Shown: piece by piece, positions 1 to 7,381 of the stretch
Numbering within the stretch: the stretch's first letter is position 1
Layout of the letters: each line of letters starts with the position of its first letter
Source of the DNA: Chthonomonas sp. UBA2391
GTDB taxonomy: Bacteria; Armatimonadota; Fimbriimonadia; Fimbriimonadales; Fimbriimonadaceae
Reading direction: 5' to 3'
Length of the DNA: 10,215 bases
Assembly (NCBI GenBank): GCA_002343825.1
Contig: DDSL01000067.1
Span: 1-10,215, forward strand
Made by a program: the position numbers and the translations under genes
Notes under the pieces: generated by a model
What the model was told of the DNA's origin: nothing
The model's input: only the letters and a program-made list of their open reading frames with translations
Databases searched by the model: none

Positions 1-2
1 GA

Positions 3-248
3 GGACCCAGTCTTATTCTCACCTTGAAGGTTGGTGAGAAAAGCTCGGCCGAATCGGTGGCCGCGGCCCAGGCCGGAGCCGCACTCGAAGCGGATTCCAA
101 TCTGGTGGGGGTGGCGGTGCGCGTCCAATGGCAGTCGACGGTGATCTATGCCGCCGATCTTCGGCGCGACGATTGGGCGAATCGCGGCTCGGCTGATCCG
201 GTAACGCTTCTGCGCCGAGTCTGGAAAGGCGGAGCAGCCGCCGACTAG
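3..248 (+). CDS. C-terminal part of an unrecognised protein (5' end outside the window)
   Basis: The frame is open from the first bases of the window to a TAG at 246-248, giving about 81 residues. I treat it as the tail of a gene that starts upstream. A TTG at 24 could be an internal start, but no Shine-Dalgarno site precedes it and the frame stays open before it. The visible protein is a mixed alanine-rich helix (around AESVAAAQAGAALEADS) followed by a hydrophobic beta-like stretch (VGVAVRVQWQSTVIYAADL) and a basic tail. I recognise no family or catalytic motif. It converges on the MFS gene and shares a CTAG palindrome with it: the plus-strand TAG is 246-248 and the minus-strand TAG is 247-245. 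Its coding status rests on the open frame and the tight fit with the neighbour's stop, so it is moderately supported. Confidence 0.55.
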   Translation, partial: GPSLILTLKVGEKSSAESVAAAQAGAALEADSNLVGVAVRVQWQSTVIYAADLRRDDWANRGSADPVTLLRRVWKGGAAAD

Positions 249-1477
249 ACTCCCGCGAGCTGGGCTCGATTTTTCCAGGCGAGAAAGGCTCCGCCCAACA
301 CCAAGCCGGCTCCGACCTGAAGCGCGACCGGCATCCCTTTGGCTTGAGCCAGAGCCCCCAAGAAGGGCATCGAGAGCGGCCCAAATCCGCTGATCGCCCA
401 AATGTGCAGGGCAAGTACGCGGCCCCGCAGATGGTCGGGACTCAGGAGCTGGAACAACGTGTTGGTGGTGTTGAAGAGCATCACCCCGCTGGCCCCCGCG
501 ATCGCCAAGAGGGGATAGGCCAGCCATGGCTCCCGAACGAATGAGAGAAGGAGGAGGGCCATTCCGATCGAGACCATCGCTAGCCGGGAGAGGAACCCCT
601 TGAAGGGTCGATCCGCAAGGGCCATGAGAGTGATGAGTGCCGTCATGGTTCCAACCCCGACGGCGGTCATCGCGAATCCGAGACCCGCCTCGCCGAGGCC
701 CAACATGTCTTTGGCGATGGCGGGCATCATCGGCAGATAGAACATGGCGAACATGCTCACGGTGATCTCCATCAAAAGGAGCATCCTTAGTCGTCGGTCC
801 CGCCAGGCATAGCGCATTCCCTCGCTTACGAGGTCGAGAATCGGAGCTCGTTCGGCCGCGCGAGTGCTGATATCGGTTCGAATCGCCAAGAGGGCAAAGA
901 TCAGCGCCAGGTAGCTGAAACCGTTGGCCAGGTAGCAGATTTGGGGTCCCACGAGGGTCAGCAAGATCCCTGCGACTGCCGGACCCAGGATCCGGGAGAG
1001 GTTGAAGGTCATCGCGTTGACGGGCACCGCGGCGGGAATATCTTCGGGGGGGATGATGCTACTGACCAGTGATTGCCGGGCCGGAGTCTCCACCGTGTTC
1101 ATCACGCCATTGATGAGGGCGACGGCGAGGATGTGCTCATAGCGGACCCAGCCCATCGTCACTCCGAGGGCCAAGATCAAAGCGTTTGTCCCATACACCG
1201 CCTGACAAGTGATGAGAAGTCGGCGGCGGTTGAGAGAATCCACCAGCGCTCCCCCAAAGGGACCAAGGATCGCCATCGGGATCATGGCGCAGAAGGTCAC
1301 CCAGGCAAGTTTGCTCCGGTCGCCGGTCATCTCATAGACCAGCCAGCCCTGCGCGGTGGTTTGAATCCACCCGCCCATAAAGCTGAAAAAGGCCCCGAAC
1401 CAAAGGAGCCGAAAATCGCGATATTGGAACGACCGCCGCACATTCTTGGCGAGGCGGTCGCCGATCGCTTGGAGCAT
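245..1477 (-). CDS. MFS transporter, MFS_3 / EntS-like exporter family
   Basis: This 410-residue integral membrane protein belongs to the major facilitator superfamily and most resembles the MFS_3 (EntS-type) branch of proton-driven exporters. The N-terminus shows the branch's FRLLWFGAFFSFMGGW and QGWLVYEMTG signatures (about residues 22-52). The loop 2-3 motif A appears as GGALVDSLNRRRLL (75-88), with Asp80 and three Arg. A second loop signature, SPDHLRGRVLALH, lies in the C-terminal half. Hydrophobic stretches throughout fit about 12 membrane segments and normal family length. The ATG at 1477 lies 12 bp after the glycosyltransferase stop, and an AGGGG about 6 nt upstream is a weak ribosome binding site, so it is probably co-transcribed with the two upstream genes. 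The substrate cannot be read from the sequence. Small-molecule or siderophore-like export is the family precedent, and a link to the neighbouring sugar genes is only contextual. Confidence 0.9.
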   Translation of the reverse strand: MLQAIGDRLAKNVRRSFQYRDFRLLWFGAFFSFMGGWIQTTAQGWLVYEMTGDRSKLAWVTFCAMIPMAILGPFGGALVDSLNRRRLLITCQAVYGTNALILALGVTMGWVRYEHILAVALINGVMNTVETPARQSLVSSIIPPEDIPAAVPVNAMTFNLSRILGPAVAGILLTLVGPQICYLANGFSYLALIFALLAIRTDISTRAAERAPILDLVSEGMRYAWRDRRLRMLLLMEITVSMFAMFYLPMMPAIAKDMLGLGEAGLGFAMTAVGVGTMTALITLMALADRPFKGFLSRLAMVSIGMALLLLSFVREPWLAYPLLAIAGASGVMLFNTTNTLFQLLSPDHLRGRVLALHIWAISGFGPLSMPFLGALAQAKGMPVALQVGAGLVLGGAFLAWKNRAQLAGV

Positions 1478-1489
1478 CAGACCCCTATG

Positions 1490-2611
1490 TTACTGTGCAA
1501 AGCTCGGATCGGGGTGCGGCCGTGGGGTGAGGAGGCTCTCGTAGACGTCGTCGATCTTGTCGAGCATTGATTCGACGCTGTATCGGTCCCTGGCTTCGGC
1601 TTCGGCATTCTCGGCGATGCAGGCGGCCCACTTCGGGTCGTCGAGGAGGGTCGTGATTCCTCGGGCCAAGGCGTCCACCGATTCCGGTTCGATCAGCAAG
1701 CCTAGTTCGGGGCGGTGGAGGAGTTCGGGGATGCCTCCGACGCGGCTGGCGACGAGCGGAGTCCCCACCAGCATGGGTTCCACCGAACTCAGGCCGAACG
1801 GCTCGAACCTCGACGGGACGACGGCGACTTCGGAGGCCCGCAGCAGCTTGGCAATGTCCCGCCGAAATCCGAGCCGGTGGACCCGGGAGGCAAGGCCCAG
1901 CTCTTTCGCGCGAGTGAACACCGACTCCGCGAAGATGGGATCTTCATCGGCACCGACGATCAAGAAATGGACATCGGGATAGGCCGGTGCGATTTGGGCC
2001 GCGGCCTCGATCAAGAGGTCTTGCCCTTTCTGGTGTCGAATCCGAGCGGCGAGGGTCACGAATCGCAAGGGCCCCTTCAGGTCCAGTTCTTCGGCCACAA
2101 CCTCGCGGGCGAGGGAGCGCGACATCCGAGAGTCGGGATCCTGCCGAATCGGCGACCCGTTGAGAATCGTGTGGATCTTGCCGGGGTGGATCCGGTGCTG
2201 TTTTTGGTAATACTCGTTGACCGAGTTACTGACGGCAATCAGGGCTCCGCGTCCGGCGGCGATGCGGTGGCTAATGTCCCGGCTATAGACGTGAAGGTGG
2301 TCCACGACGGGGATTCCAGATAGTATGCTGGCCCCGACGGCCACATAGGTCCCGCTGCTGAGGTGGCTGTGGAGAATGTCGATGCCGAGGTCCCGGCAGG
2401 CGGTGGCAAACTTGGCGGGGGCACTGAGGGGACCGATCTTGGGTTCGAGAACGTCGATCCCGCGCTCTTCCAGATACTCCCTGAGCTTGCCCTTTTCTCG
2501 GAATCCGACGTAGACCTGGTGGCCCCTAGCGCGCTGGCCCTGAACGATGGTGAGGACCATCTGCTCGGTACCGGCAAACTCAGTGGTTCCGATCAGGTGC
2601 GCGATTCTCAT
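1490..2611 (-). CDS. Glycosyltransferase family 4 (GT-B fold)
   Basis: This 373-residue retaining glycosyltransferase transfers a sugar from an activated nucleotide-sugar donor to an acceptor, probably at the cytoplasmic face of the membrane in glycan or glycolipid assembly. The N-terminal domain opens with MRIAHLIGT and an acceptor-side glycine/Glu motif (AGTEQMV, 14-20), and has the ILHSHLS strand (79-85) typical of GT4 enzymes. The C-terminal donor domain has the RIRHQKGQDLL segment (190-200, Arg/Lys for diphosphate). It also has the EX7E motif as Glu270-PFGLSSV-Glu278, followed by GTPLVASRVGGIPEL (283-297). The ATG at 2611 has no Shine-Dalgarno site upstream. The preceding ROK gene ends 46 bp before it, and the MFS gene begins 12 bp after it. 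Donor and acceptor are unknown. The proline-rich tail after residue 362 is probably unstructured. Confidence 0.9.
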   Translation of the reverse strand: MRIAHLIGTTEFAGTEQMVLTIVQGQRARGHQVYVGFREKGKLREYLEERGIDVLEPKIGPLSAPAKFATACRDLGIDILHSHLSSGTYVAVGASILSGIPVVDHLHVYSRDISHRIAAGRGALIAVSNSVNEYYQKQHRIHPGKIHTILNGSPIRQDPDSRMSRSLAREVVAEELDLKGPLRFVTLAARIRHQKGQDLLIEAAAQIAPAYPDVHFLIVGADEDPIFAESVFTRAKELGLASRVHRLGFRRDIAKLLRASEVAVVPSRFEPFGLSSVEPMLVGTPLVASRVGGIPELLHRPELGLLIEPESVDALARGITTLLDDPKWAACIAENAEAEARDRYSVESMLDKIDDVYESLLTPRPHPDPSFAQ

Positions 2612-2657
2612 GCCATAGCGATTGTGGCTGATATGGACTCCTCAGTGGGCGCGGCCC

Positions 2658-3674
2658 TTATCCCTTTTGCAGCGCCAGAGCGGCCCCTCCGAGGATTCCG
2701 GCATCATCAATGTGTTCGGCCTGACGGATCGTGCAGTCCGCAAAAAGGGACGGAATAGCGACATTTTCTGCCGCATCAATTGCGGGTTCCAGCAGAAATC
2801 TTCCGGCCTTTGCGATCTGTCCTCCTACCGCGAGGATGTCGGGGGCAAAGAGGTTGATGAAATTTCCTAACCCGACCCCGAGCGATGTCCCTACCTCGCG
2901 ATAGACCTCAAGGGCGAGAGCGTCCCCTTTTTCGCAGGCTTCGGTGAGGAGGTGGGGGGTCAGATTATTCAGGTCACCGTCAACCATTTCATGGATCAGG
3001 CTCGGGCGGCCTCGGCGAAGCTTGTGCTGAGCGCGTTGGATGATCGCGTCCTTTTGGCAATAGGCTTCGATCGCCCCATAGGTCCCGGCTCGGCAGTCGA
3101 GCCCGTTTTGCTGAATGATCGTGTGCCCTAGTTCGGCCCCGCCCTTGTTGCCTCCTAGCAACAAGACCGGCCCGGTAACGGGACCCTGCAAGCTTTGGGG
3201 GCCAAAGACCACGCCCCCGCCGATCCCGGTCCCGATGGTGACCATGACCAAGCATTTGGCCGATCCGCGACCCGAACCAAATTGGTACTCGCCGAGGGCG
3301 GCGAGATTGGCGTCATTGCCCATGGTGACGGCCATGCCGAGCTTTTGGCGGAGCGGCTGGGTGATGGGCACATCTTGCCAGTAGTGAAAGACTTCACCCT
3401 CGTAGTAGCCAAAGTTCGGGGCCCATCGAACGAGCCCGGAGTCGTCGTCGACATGACCGGGAATGGCGATCCCGACGGCTTCGGGGGGTTGTTCCGCGCT
3501 CGCCGTGGCTTGCCGAATCACCCCTGCTAAAGCGTCTAGAATCCGCTCGGTTCCTTGTTGGGCGTTGGACTTCTGCTCGTACCGGTGACCGGCTGGGGTT
3601 CCGTCCTGGAAGAGGGCTTGAGCTCGAACGTTGGTACCCCCGAGGTCCACTCCGATCACGCATCGACGATCCAT
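2658..3674 (-). CDS. ROK-family sugar kinase (glucokinase-like) with degenerate zinc motif
   Basis: This 338-residue cytoplasmic protein belongs to the ROK family of sugar kinases and sugar-responsive repressors. It has no N-terminal helix-turn-helix, so a kinase using ATP and a hexose is the likely role. The phosphate-binding motif is DLGGTN (10-15), the catalytic Asp is in GNDANLAALGE (Asp121), and the second glycine-rich motif is TIGTGIGGG (146-154). His184 (ELGH) and Glu203 match the zinc-His and sugar-binding Glu. The family CxCGxxGCxE motif is altered: Cys194 remains, but the second and third Cys are Ala196 and Ala201. I chose the ATG at 3674 because MDRRCVIGVDLGGTN is the normal ROK N-terminus. 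The frame extends 50 codons further upstream, but that stretch is low-complexity and overlaps the divergent thiolase gene. No Shine-Dalgarno site precedes the ATG. It is probably the first gene of the ROK-glycosyltransferase-MFS operon. Confidence 0.88.
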   Translation of the reverse strand: MDRRCVIGVDLGGTNVRAQALFQDGTPAGHRYEQKSNAQQGTERILDALAGVIRQATASAEQPPEAVGIAIPGHVDDDSGLVRWAPNFGYYEGEVFHYWQDVPITQPLRQKLGMAVTMGNDANLAALGEYQFGSGRGSAKCLVMVTIGTGIGGGVVFGPQSLQGPVTGPVLLLGGNKGGAELGHTIIQQNGLDCRAGTYGAIEAYCQKDAIIQRAQHKLRRGRPSLIHEMVDGDLNNLTPHLLTEACEKGDALALEVYREVGTSLGVGLGNFINLFAPDILAVGGQIAKAGRFLLEPAIDAAENVAIPSLFADCTIRQAEHIDDAGILGGAALALQKG

Positions 3675-3683
3675 CGGATCGGA

Positions 3684-3710
3684 AGTGTATTCCCAACGGC
3701 CATAATTCAA
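3684..3710 (-). promoter_or_regulatory. Candidate promoter for the ROK gene
   Basis: Reading the minus strand, TTGAAT (3710-3705) resembles a -35 box. After a short 15-nt spacer, TACACT (3689-3684) resembles a -10 box (4 of 6 matches to TATAAT). Only 9 nt separate the -10 box from the ROK ATG at 3674 and no Shine-Dalgarno site lies between, so the transcript would be leaderless or nearly so. The -35-like box overlaps the opposing -10-like box for the thiolase gene. This is pattern matching in a 38-bp gap and is tentative. Confidence 0.35.
3701..3706 (+). promoter_or_regulatory. Candidate -10 box of a leaderless thiolase transcript
   Basis: CATAAT matches the -10 consensus at five of six positions and sits 6 nt before the thiolase ATG at 3713. 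Transcription would start at or next to the A of the ATG. No Shine-Dalgarno sequence is present in the gap, which supports a leaderless mRNA. No good -35 box is visible at the expected distance. Confidence 0.4.
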
Positions 3711-3712
3711 CC

Positions 3713-4891
3713 ATGCACGATGTGGTGATTTTGAGTGGAGTCCGCACTCCGATTGGCGCTTTTCAGGGAGCCTTGAGCTCGCTGACCGCTCCGCAGCTTG
3801 GCTCGGCCGCGATCCGGGCCGCACTGGAGCGCGCTGGAGTGGCTTCCTATGCGGTGGATGAGGTGATCATGGGCTGCGTTCTGACCGGGGGAATGGGTCA
3901 GGCTCCAGCACGACAAGCGGCGCTCGGGGCGGGGGTGCCGAATTCGGTGCCCTGTCTCACGATCAACAAGGTCTGCGGATCGGGGATGAAGGCGGCGATG
4001 CTGGCGGCCCAGGCGATCAAACTCGGTGATTCGGCCGTCGTGGTTGCGGGCGGAATGGAGAGCATGACTAATGCGCCTTACGCCATGCCGACCGCCCGGG
4101 CCGGGTTCCGGATGGGCAACGCGACGGCGATCGACACCATGATCCATGACGGGTTGTGGGATCCCTACAACAATTGCCACATGGGCAACTGTGGCGACGC
4201 CACGGCGAACGAACTGAAATACAGTCGCGAGCAATTGGACGAATTCTCGGCCGAGAGTTACCGCCGGGCCCAAACCGCCCAAAAGGAGGGTCGCCTGGCC
4301 GAAGAGATCGTCCCAATCGCGATTCCTCAGCGAAAAGGTGATCCGGTCGTGATCGAGCATGACGAAGAGCCAGGACGAGGAAAGCCCGAGAAATTGCCCG
4401 AACTCCGGCCCGCCTTCGACAAGAATGGAGTCACCACGGCCGGCAACGCCAGCAGCATCAACGACGGGGCAGCCGCGATGGTGCTCGCGAGTTCGGAGGC
4501 GGCCGCGGCGAATGGCTGGGCTCCCATTGGCCGAGTCGTCGGATACGCCACCCACGCTCAAGAGCCCCAGTGGTTTACGACTGCTCCGGCGGCGGCGGTA
4601 CAAAAGCTCCTTGCGCAGAGTGGCCTGAGTGTCGCGGATATCGACTTGTTTGAGATCAACGAGGCCTTTGCCGTGGTGGCGATGGCGGTCGCCGATAAGG
4701 TGGGGATCCCCCGAGAAAAGCTGAACGTGAACGGCGGAGCGGTCGCGATCGGGCACCCGATCGGAGCGACGGGAGCGCGGCTGGTGCTGACGGCGCTGCA
4801 CGAACTCCGTCGACGGGGGCTCAAGCGGGCAATCTGCAGCCCGTGCATCGGGGGCGGAGAAGCGACGGCGGTACTGATCGAAGCTTTCTGA
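3713..4891 (+). CDS. Acetyl-CoA C-acetyltransferase (thiolase II)
   Basis: This 392-residue biosynthetic-type thiolase condenses two acetyl-CoA into acetoacetyl-CoA and CoA, or works in reverse in fatty acid or ketone degradation. The catalytic triad sits at the positions usual for this enzyme: nucleophilic Cys88 in NKVCGSGMKA, His348 in GHPIGATGARL, and Cys378 in CIGGGEATA. Other family signatures are GGMESMTNAPY (113-123), GNASSINDGAAAMV (244-257) and the NEAFAVV motif (316-322). Length is typical for the family, and the ATG at 3713 gives the normal MxxVVILSGVRTPIGAF start. No other gene of polyhydroxybutyrate, isoprenoid or beta-oxidation pathways is visible next to it, so the pathway is not settled. 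The divergent ROK gene starts 38 bp upstream, and the exported phosphoesterase starts 45 bp downstream on the same strand. Confidence 0.95.
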   Translation: MHDVVILSGVRTPIGAFQGALSSLTAPQLGSAAIRAALERAGVASYAVDEVIMGCVLTGGMGQAPARQAALGAGVPNSVPCLTINKVCGSGMKAAMLAAQAIKLGDSAVVVAGGMESMTNAPYAMPTARAGFRMGNATAIDTMIHDGLWDPYNNCHMGNCGDATANELKYSREQLDEFSAESYRRAQTAQKEGRLAEEIVPIAIPQRKGDPVVIEHDEEPGRGKPEKLPELRPAFDKNGVTTAGNASSINDGAAAMVLASSEAAAANGWAPIGRVVGYATHAQEPQWFTTAPAAAVQKLLAQSGLSVADIDLFEINEAFAVVAMAVADKVGIPREKLNVNGGAVAIGHPIGATGARLVLTALHELRRRGLKRAICSPCIGGGEATAVLIEAF

Positions 4892-4936
4892 AAGCCTTAA
4901 CACAATCCTAACAACGATCCCAGGCAAACTGAAGGC

Positions 4937-7381
4937 ATGTTGCTTGGGATCTTGTCTTGTGCGCTTCTCGTTACCCAGCCTCCCATCACTGATAAGGTGG
5001 GGGACAAAACCTCGAAGGGGACTCTTGTTCCGACGGGACAGTATGTGAAGCCCGTTGGGGAGCGGCTAGCCCTTACCGGTCGCCCGGTCGATCTGGTGGT
5101 CAGCCCAGACGGACGCTATGCTTACGCCAAACATAATTCCGGCCTCGTCAGCATCGACGTGAGGACCTGGAAAGTGATCCAGTCGCTGGACATCAGCGGG
5201 GGGTCTTCTTGGTACGGTCTGGCGATCAACCCTACCGGGACCAAGCTCCTGCATACCAACTCCGCGAACCGGTTGACGGTATTGACCCTCGCATCAGGCC
5301 GGATGACGGTTAGCCAGAACATCACCCTACCGAACGCCCGGGTTGGGGGCAATCCTTTTCCGACCGGAGTTGCTTTCAGTCCGGATCAGCAGTCGGCGCT
5401 GGTCTGCTTGAACCGCGACAACTCAGTCGCGATCGTCCCCTTTAACGGGGCTGCGATCCAAAAAGTCGACGTAGGAATTGCTCCCTACGCGGTTCGGGTA
5501 GACGGTAACTTTGCTTATGTCACGGCGTGGAGCGAGAAGCCATGGACATCGGCCAAGACGGCTCAGAGTTCTGGAACCCAAGTGCCAGTCGATGCCAAGG
5601 GGGTCGGCACAAACGGGTTCCTTTCTAAAGTCGACCTCAATACCAAAACCGTCGCTCGTTCGGCGAAGTTGCCGCTCCAACCTTGTGAGATCGTGTCGCA
5701 CGGCGGAAAACTGTACGTTCCTGCGGCGAACGCCGACGTCGTCAGTAGCCTGAATCCGGAGACGCTGACCCGCCAGGATATTCCCGCTCGGCTTGGCAAC
5801 ATCTATGGGTCGGCCCCACAGTCGGTGGCCATTGACGCGGCCAAGAACCGGATGTGGGTGGCCCTCGGCGCGCAGAACAAGGTGATCGCGATCCAGCTCT
5901 CTTCGGGCAAGATTGAGGGCGAATTTCCGACCGATTGGTATCCGAGTGCGGTCCGGATTGCGGGGGAACATCTCCTGGTGACCTGCGCCAAGGGTGAGGG
6001 GTCGCGGAATAAGCCGGCCGGCGCCCAAGGTTACGGAGTCTATCAGTTCACCGGATCGGTACTAAAGGTCCCCCGGTCCATTCGCCTTGCGAAGCCCGCC
6101 GAAGGGATTGTTCAGCTGCAAGCTCGGGAAAAGATTGCCCCCCGCGCAATCCCGGAGCGACCGGGTGAGCCTAGCCAGATTGAGCACGTGCTCTACATCA
6201 TCAAGGAAAACCGGACCTACGACCAGGTGTTTGGCGACATGCCGGAGGGCGACGGCGAGCCGAAGCTCTGCATTTTTGGGGAAGAAATCACTCCCAACCA
6301 CCACGCCCTTGCGCGCCGATATCCGCTACTGGACAACTACTATTGCAATGGGGTCCTCAGCGCGGACGGGCACACCTGGGCAACCGAAGGAAACACGACG
6401 ACCCAGCTGGAGCGATCCTTCGGCGGGTGGACTCGAAGCTATCCCTTTGGCGATGACCCCTTGGCCGTCAGTAAGCCGGGCTACATCTGGAACCAGGTTC
6501 TGGCGGTGGGGAAGACTTTCCGGAACTACGGCGAATTCGACTATGCCGGGATCCAGCCGAGCGGGAGCTTTTTGGATGTCTATCGCGACTTCATCAGCAA
6601 CGGCGGGAAGTACACCTTCACGCAGAACATCGGCGTCGAGATGATGCGGCGGTATGCCGCGCCGGGAGTGCCAGGTTGGAACATGGGCATTCCCGATGTC
6701 CTGCGGGCAGACCGGTTCATCAAGGACTTCAAGCAGCTTGAGGCCCGGAATGCTGTGCCGAACTTCATGATCCTCTATCTGCCCCAAGACCACACCAGCG
6801 GAGGCGCGACCGGAATGCCGACTCCTCGGGCTCACATGGCGGATAACGACCTCGCGCTGGGCCGAGTGGTGGAGGCGATCAGCAAGAGTTCGATCTGGAG
6901 CAAGACCGCGATCTTCGTGAATGAAGATGATCCCCAGGCCGGATTCGACCACGTGGACGGACACCGCTCGCTCTGCTTGGTGATCTCGCCCTACACCTAC
7001 GGAAAGCGAACGGTCAGCACGTTCTACAACCAAGTCAGTGTCCTGCGGACGATCGCCCAGATCTTCGGCGCAAAGCCAGTGAATGCTTTTGACTCGGTGA
7101 CGGCACCCATGTTTGACCTCTTCCACGAGTCTCCGAACCTGGCGACCTACACGGCGTTGCCCAATCGCGTTCCGCTGGATGAGATCAATGGGGGGACGGT
7201 CCCGAGCGTAAACCTCTCCAAGCCGGACCTGCTGGATGAAGATTTCTTCAATCGTCAGATCTGGGCTGCGGTGCGACCGGGAGAGCCGTATCCGGCGGAG
7301 TGGGCTGGACCCCACGGACGAGGGCTCGCGGCCAAGGGGCTAAAGCTCGACCCGAGTGGCGTTCAGGAAGACGACGACTGA
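4937..7381 (+). CDS. Exported beta-propeller / phosphoesterase fusion protein
   Basis: This 814-residue protein has two parts. Residues about 45-370 form a YVTN-type beta-propeller, with repeats such as PVDLVVSPDGRYAYAKHNSG, PTGVAFSPDQQSALVCLNRDNSV and PQSVAIDAAKNRMWVALGAQNKV. Residues about 415-730 form a phosphoesterase domain of the phospholipase C / acid phosphatase type. Its signatures are KENRTYDQVFG (423-433), LSADGHTWATEG (starting near Ser475), LPQDHTSGG (around Asp618-His619) and NEDDPQAGFDHVDGH (662-676); the Asp and His residues probably bind metal. A short hydrophobic N-terminus (MLLGILSCALLVTQ) looks like a signal peptide, though with no positive charge. No alternative start lies between the in-frame stop at 4898 and the ATG at 4937. 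A GAAGG only 1 nt before the ATG is too close for a normal ribosome binding site. The likely role is extracellular or periplasmic phosphate-ester hydrolysis; the substrate is unknown. The 3' end overlaps birA by 19 nt. Confidence 0.88.
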   Translation: MLLGILSCALLVTQPPITDKVGDKTSKGTLVPTGQYVKPVGERLALTGRPVDLVVSPDGRYAYAKHNSGLVSIDVRTWKVIQSLDISGGSSWYGLAINPTGTKLLHTNSANRLTVLTLASGRMTVSQNITLPNARVGGNPFPTGVAFSPDQQSALVCLNRDNSVAIVPFNGAAIQKVDVGIAPYAVRVDGNFAYVTAWSEKPWTSAKTAQSSGTQVPVDAKGVGTNGFLSKVDLNTKTVARSAKLPLQPCEIVSHGGKLYVPAANADVVSSLNPETLTRQDIPARLGNIYGSAPQSVAIDAAKNRMWVALGAQNKVIAIQLSSGKIEGEFPTDWYPSAVRIAGEHLLVTCAKGEGSRNKPAGAQGYGVYQFTGSVLKVPRSIRLAKPAEGIVQLQAREKIAPRAIPERPGEPSQIEHVLYIIKENRTYDQVFGDMPEGDGEPKLCIFGEEITPNHHALARRYPLLDNYYCNGVLSADGHTWATEGNTTTQLERSFGGWTRSYPFGDDPLAVSKPGYIWNQVLAVGKTFRNYGEFDYAGIQPSGSFLDVYRDFISNGGKYTFTQNIGVEMMRRYAAPGVPGWNMGIPDVLRADRFIKDFKQLEARNAVPNFMILYLPQDHTSGGATGMPTPRAHMADNDLALGRVVEAISKSSIWSKTAIFVNEDDPQAGFDHVDGHRSLCLVISPYTYGKRTVSTFYNQVSVLRTIAQIFGAKPVNAFDSVTAPMFDLFHESPNLATYTALPNRVPLDEINGGTVPSVNLSKPDLLDEDFFNRQIWAAVRPGEPYPAEWAGPHGRGLAAKGLKLDPSGVQEDDD

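Noticed and set aside
3675..3824. 50-codon N-terminal extension of the ROK protein
   Set aside because: It would run 112 nt into the divergent thiolase coding region, has no family similarity, and places the ATP-binding motif abnormally far from the N-terminus.
3707..4927. 406-codon minus-strand open frame opposite the thiolase gene
   Set aside because: It lies entirely antisense to a gene with a complete catalytic triad and family-typical sequence. Its product is Arg/His/Pro-rich with no recognisable domain, as expected for a shadow frame in GC-rich DNA.
4892..4936. Terminator or promoter between thiolase and phosphoesterase genes
   Set aside because: There is no hairpin with a T-run. TTAACA and CAAACT resemble promoter boxes but are 22 nt apart, too far for a standard promoter.
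6326..7315. 329-codon minus-strand open frame inside the phosphoesterase gene
   Set aside because: It is antisense to a conserved phosphoesterase domain, with a highly charged, domain-free product and no initiation signals.
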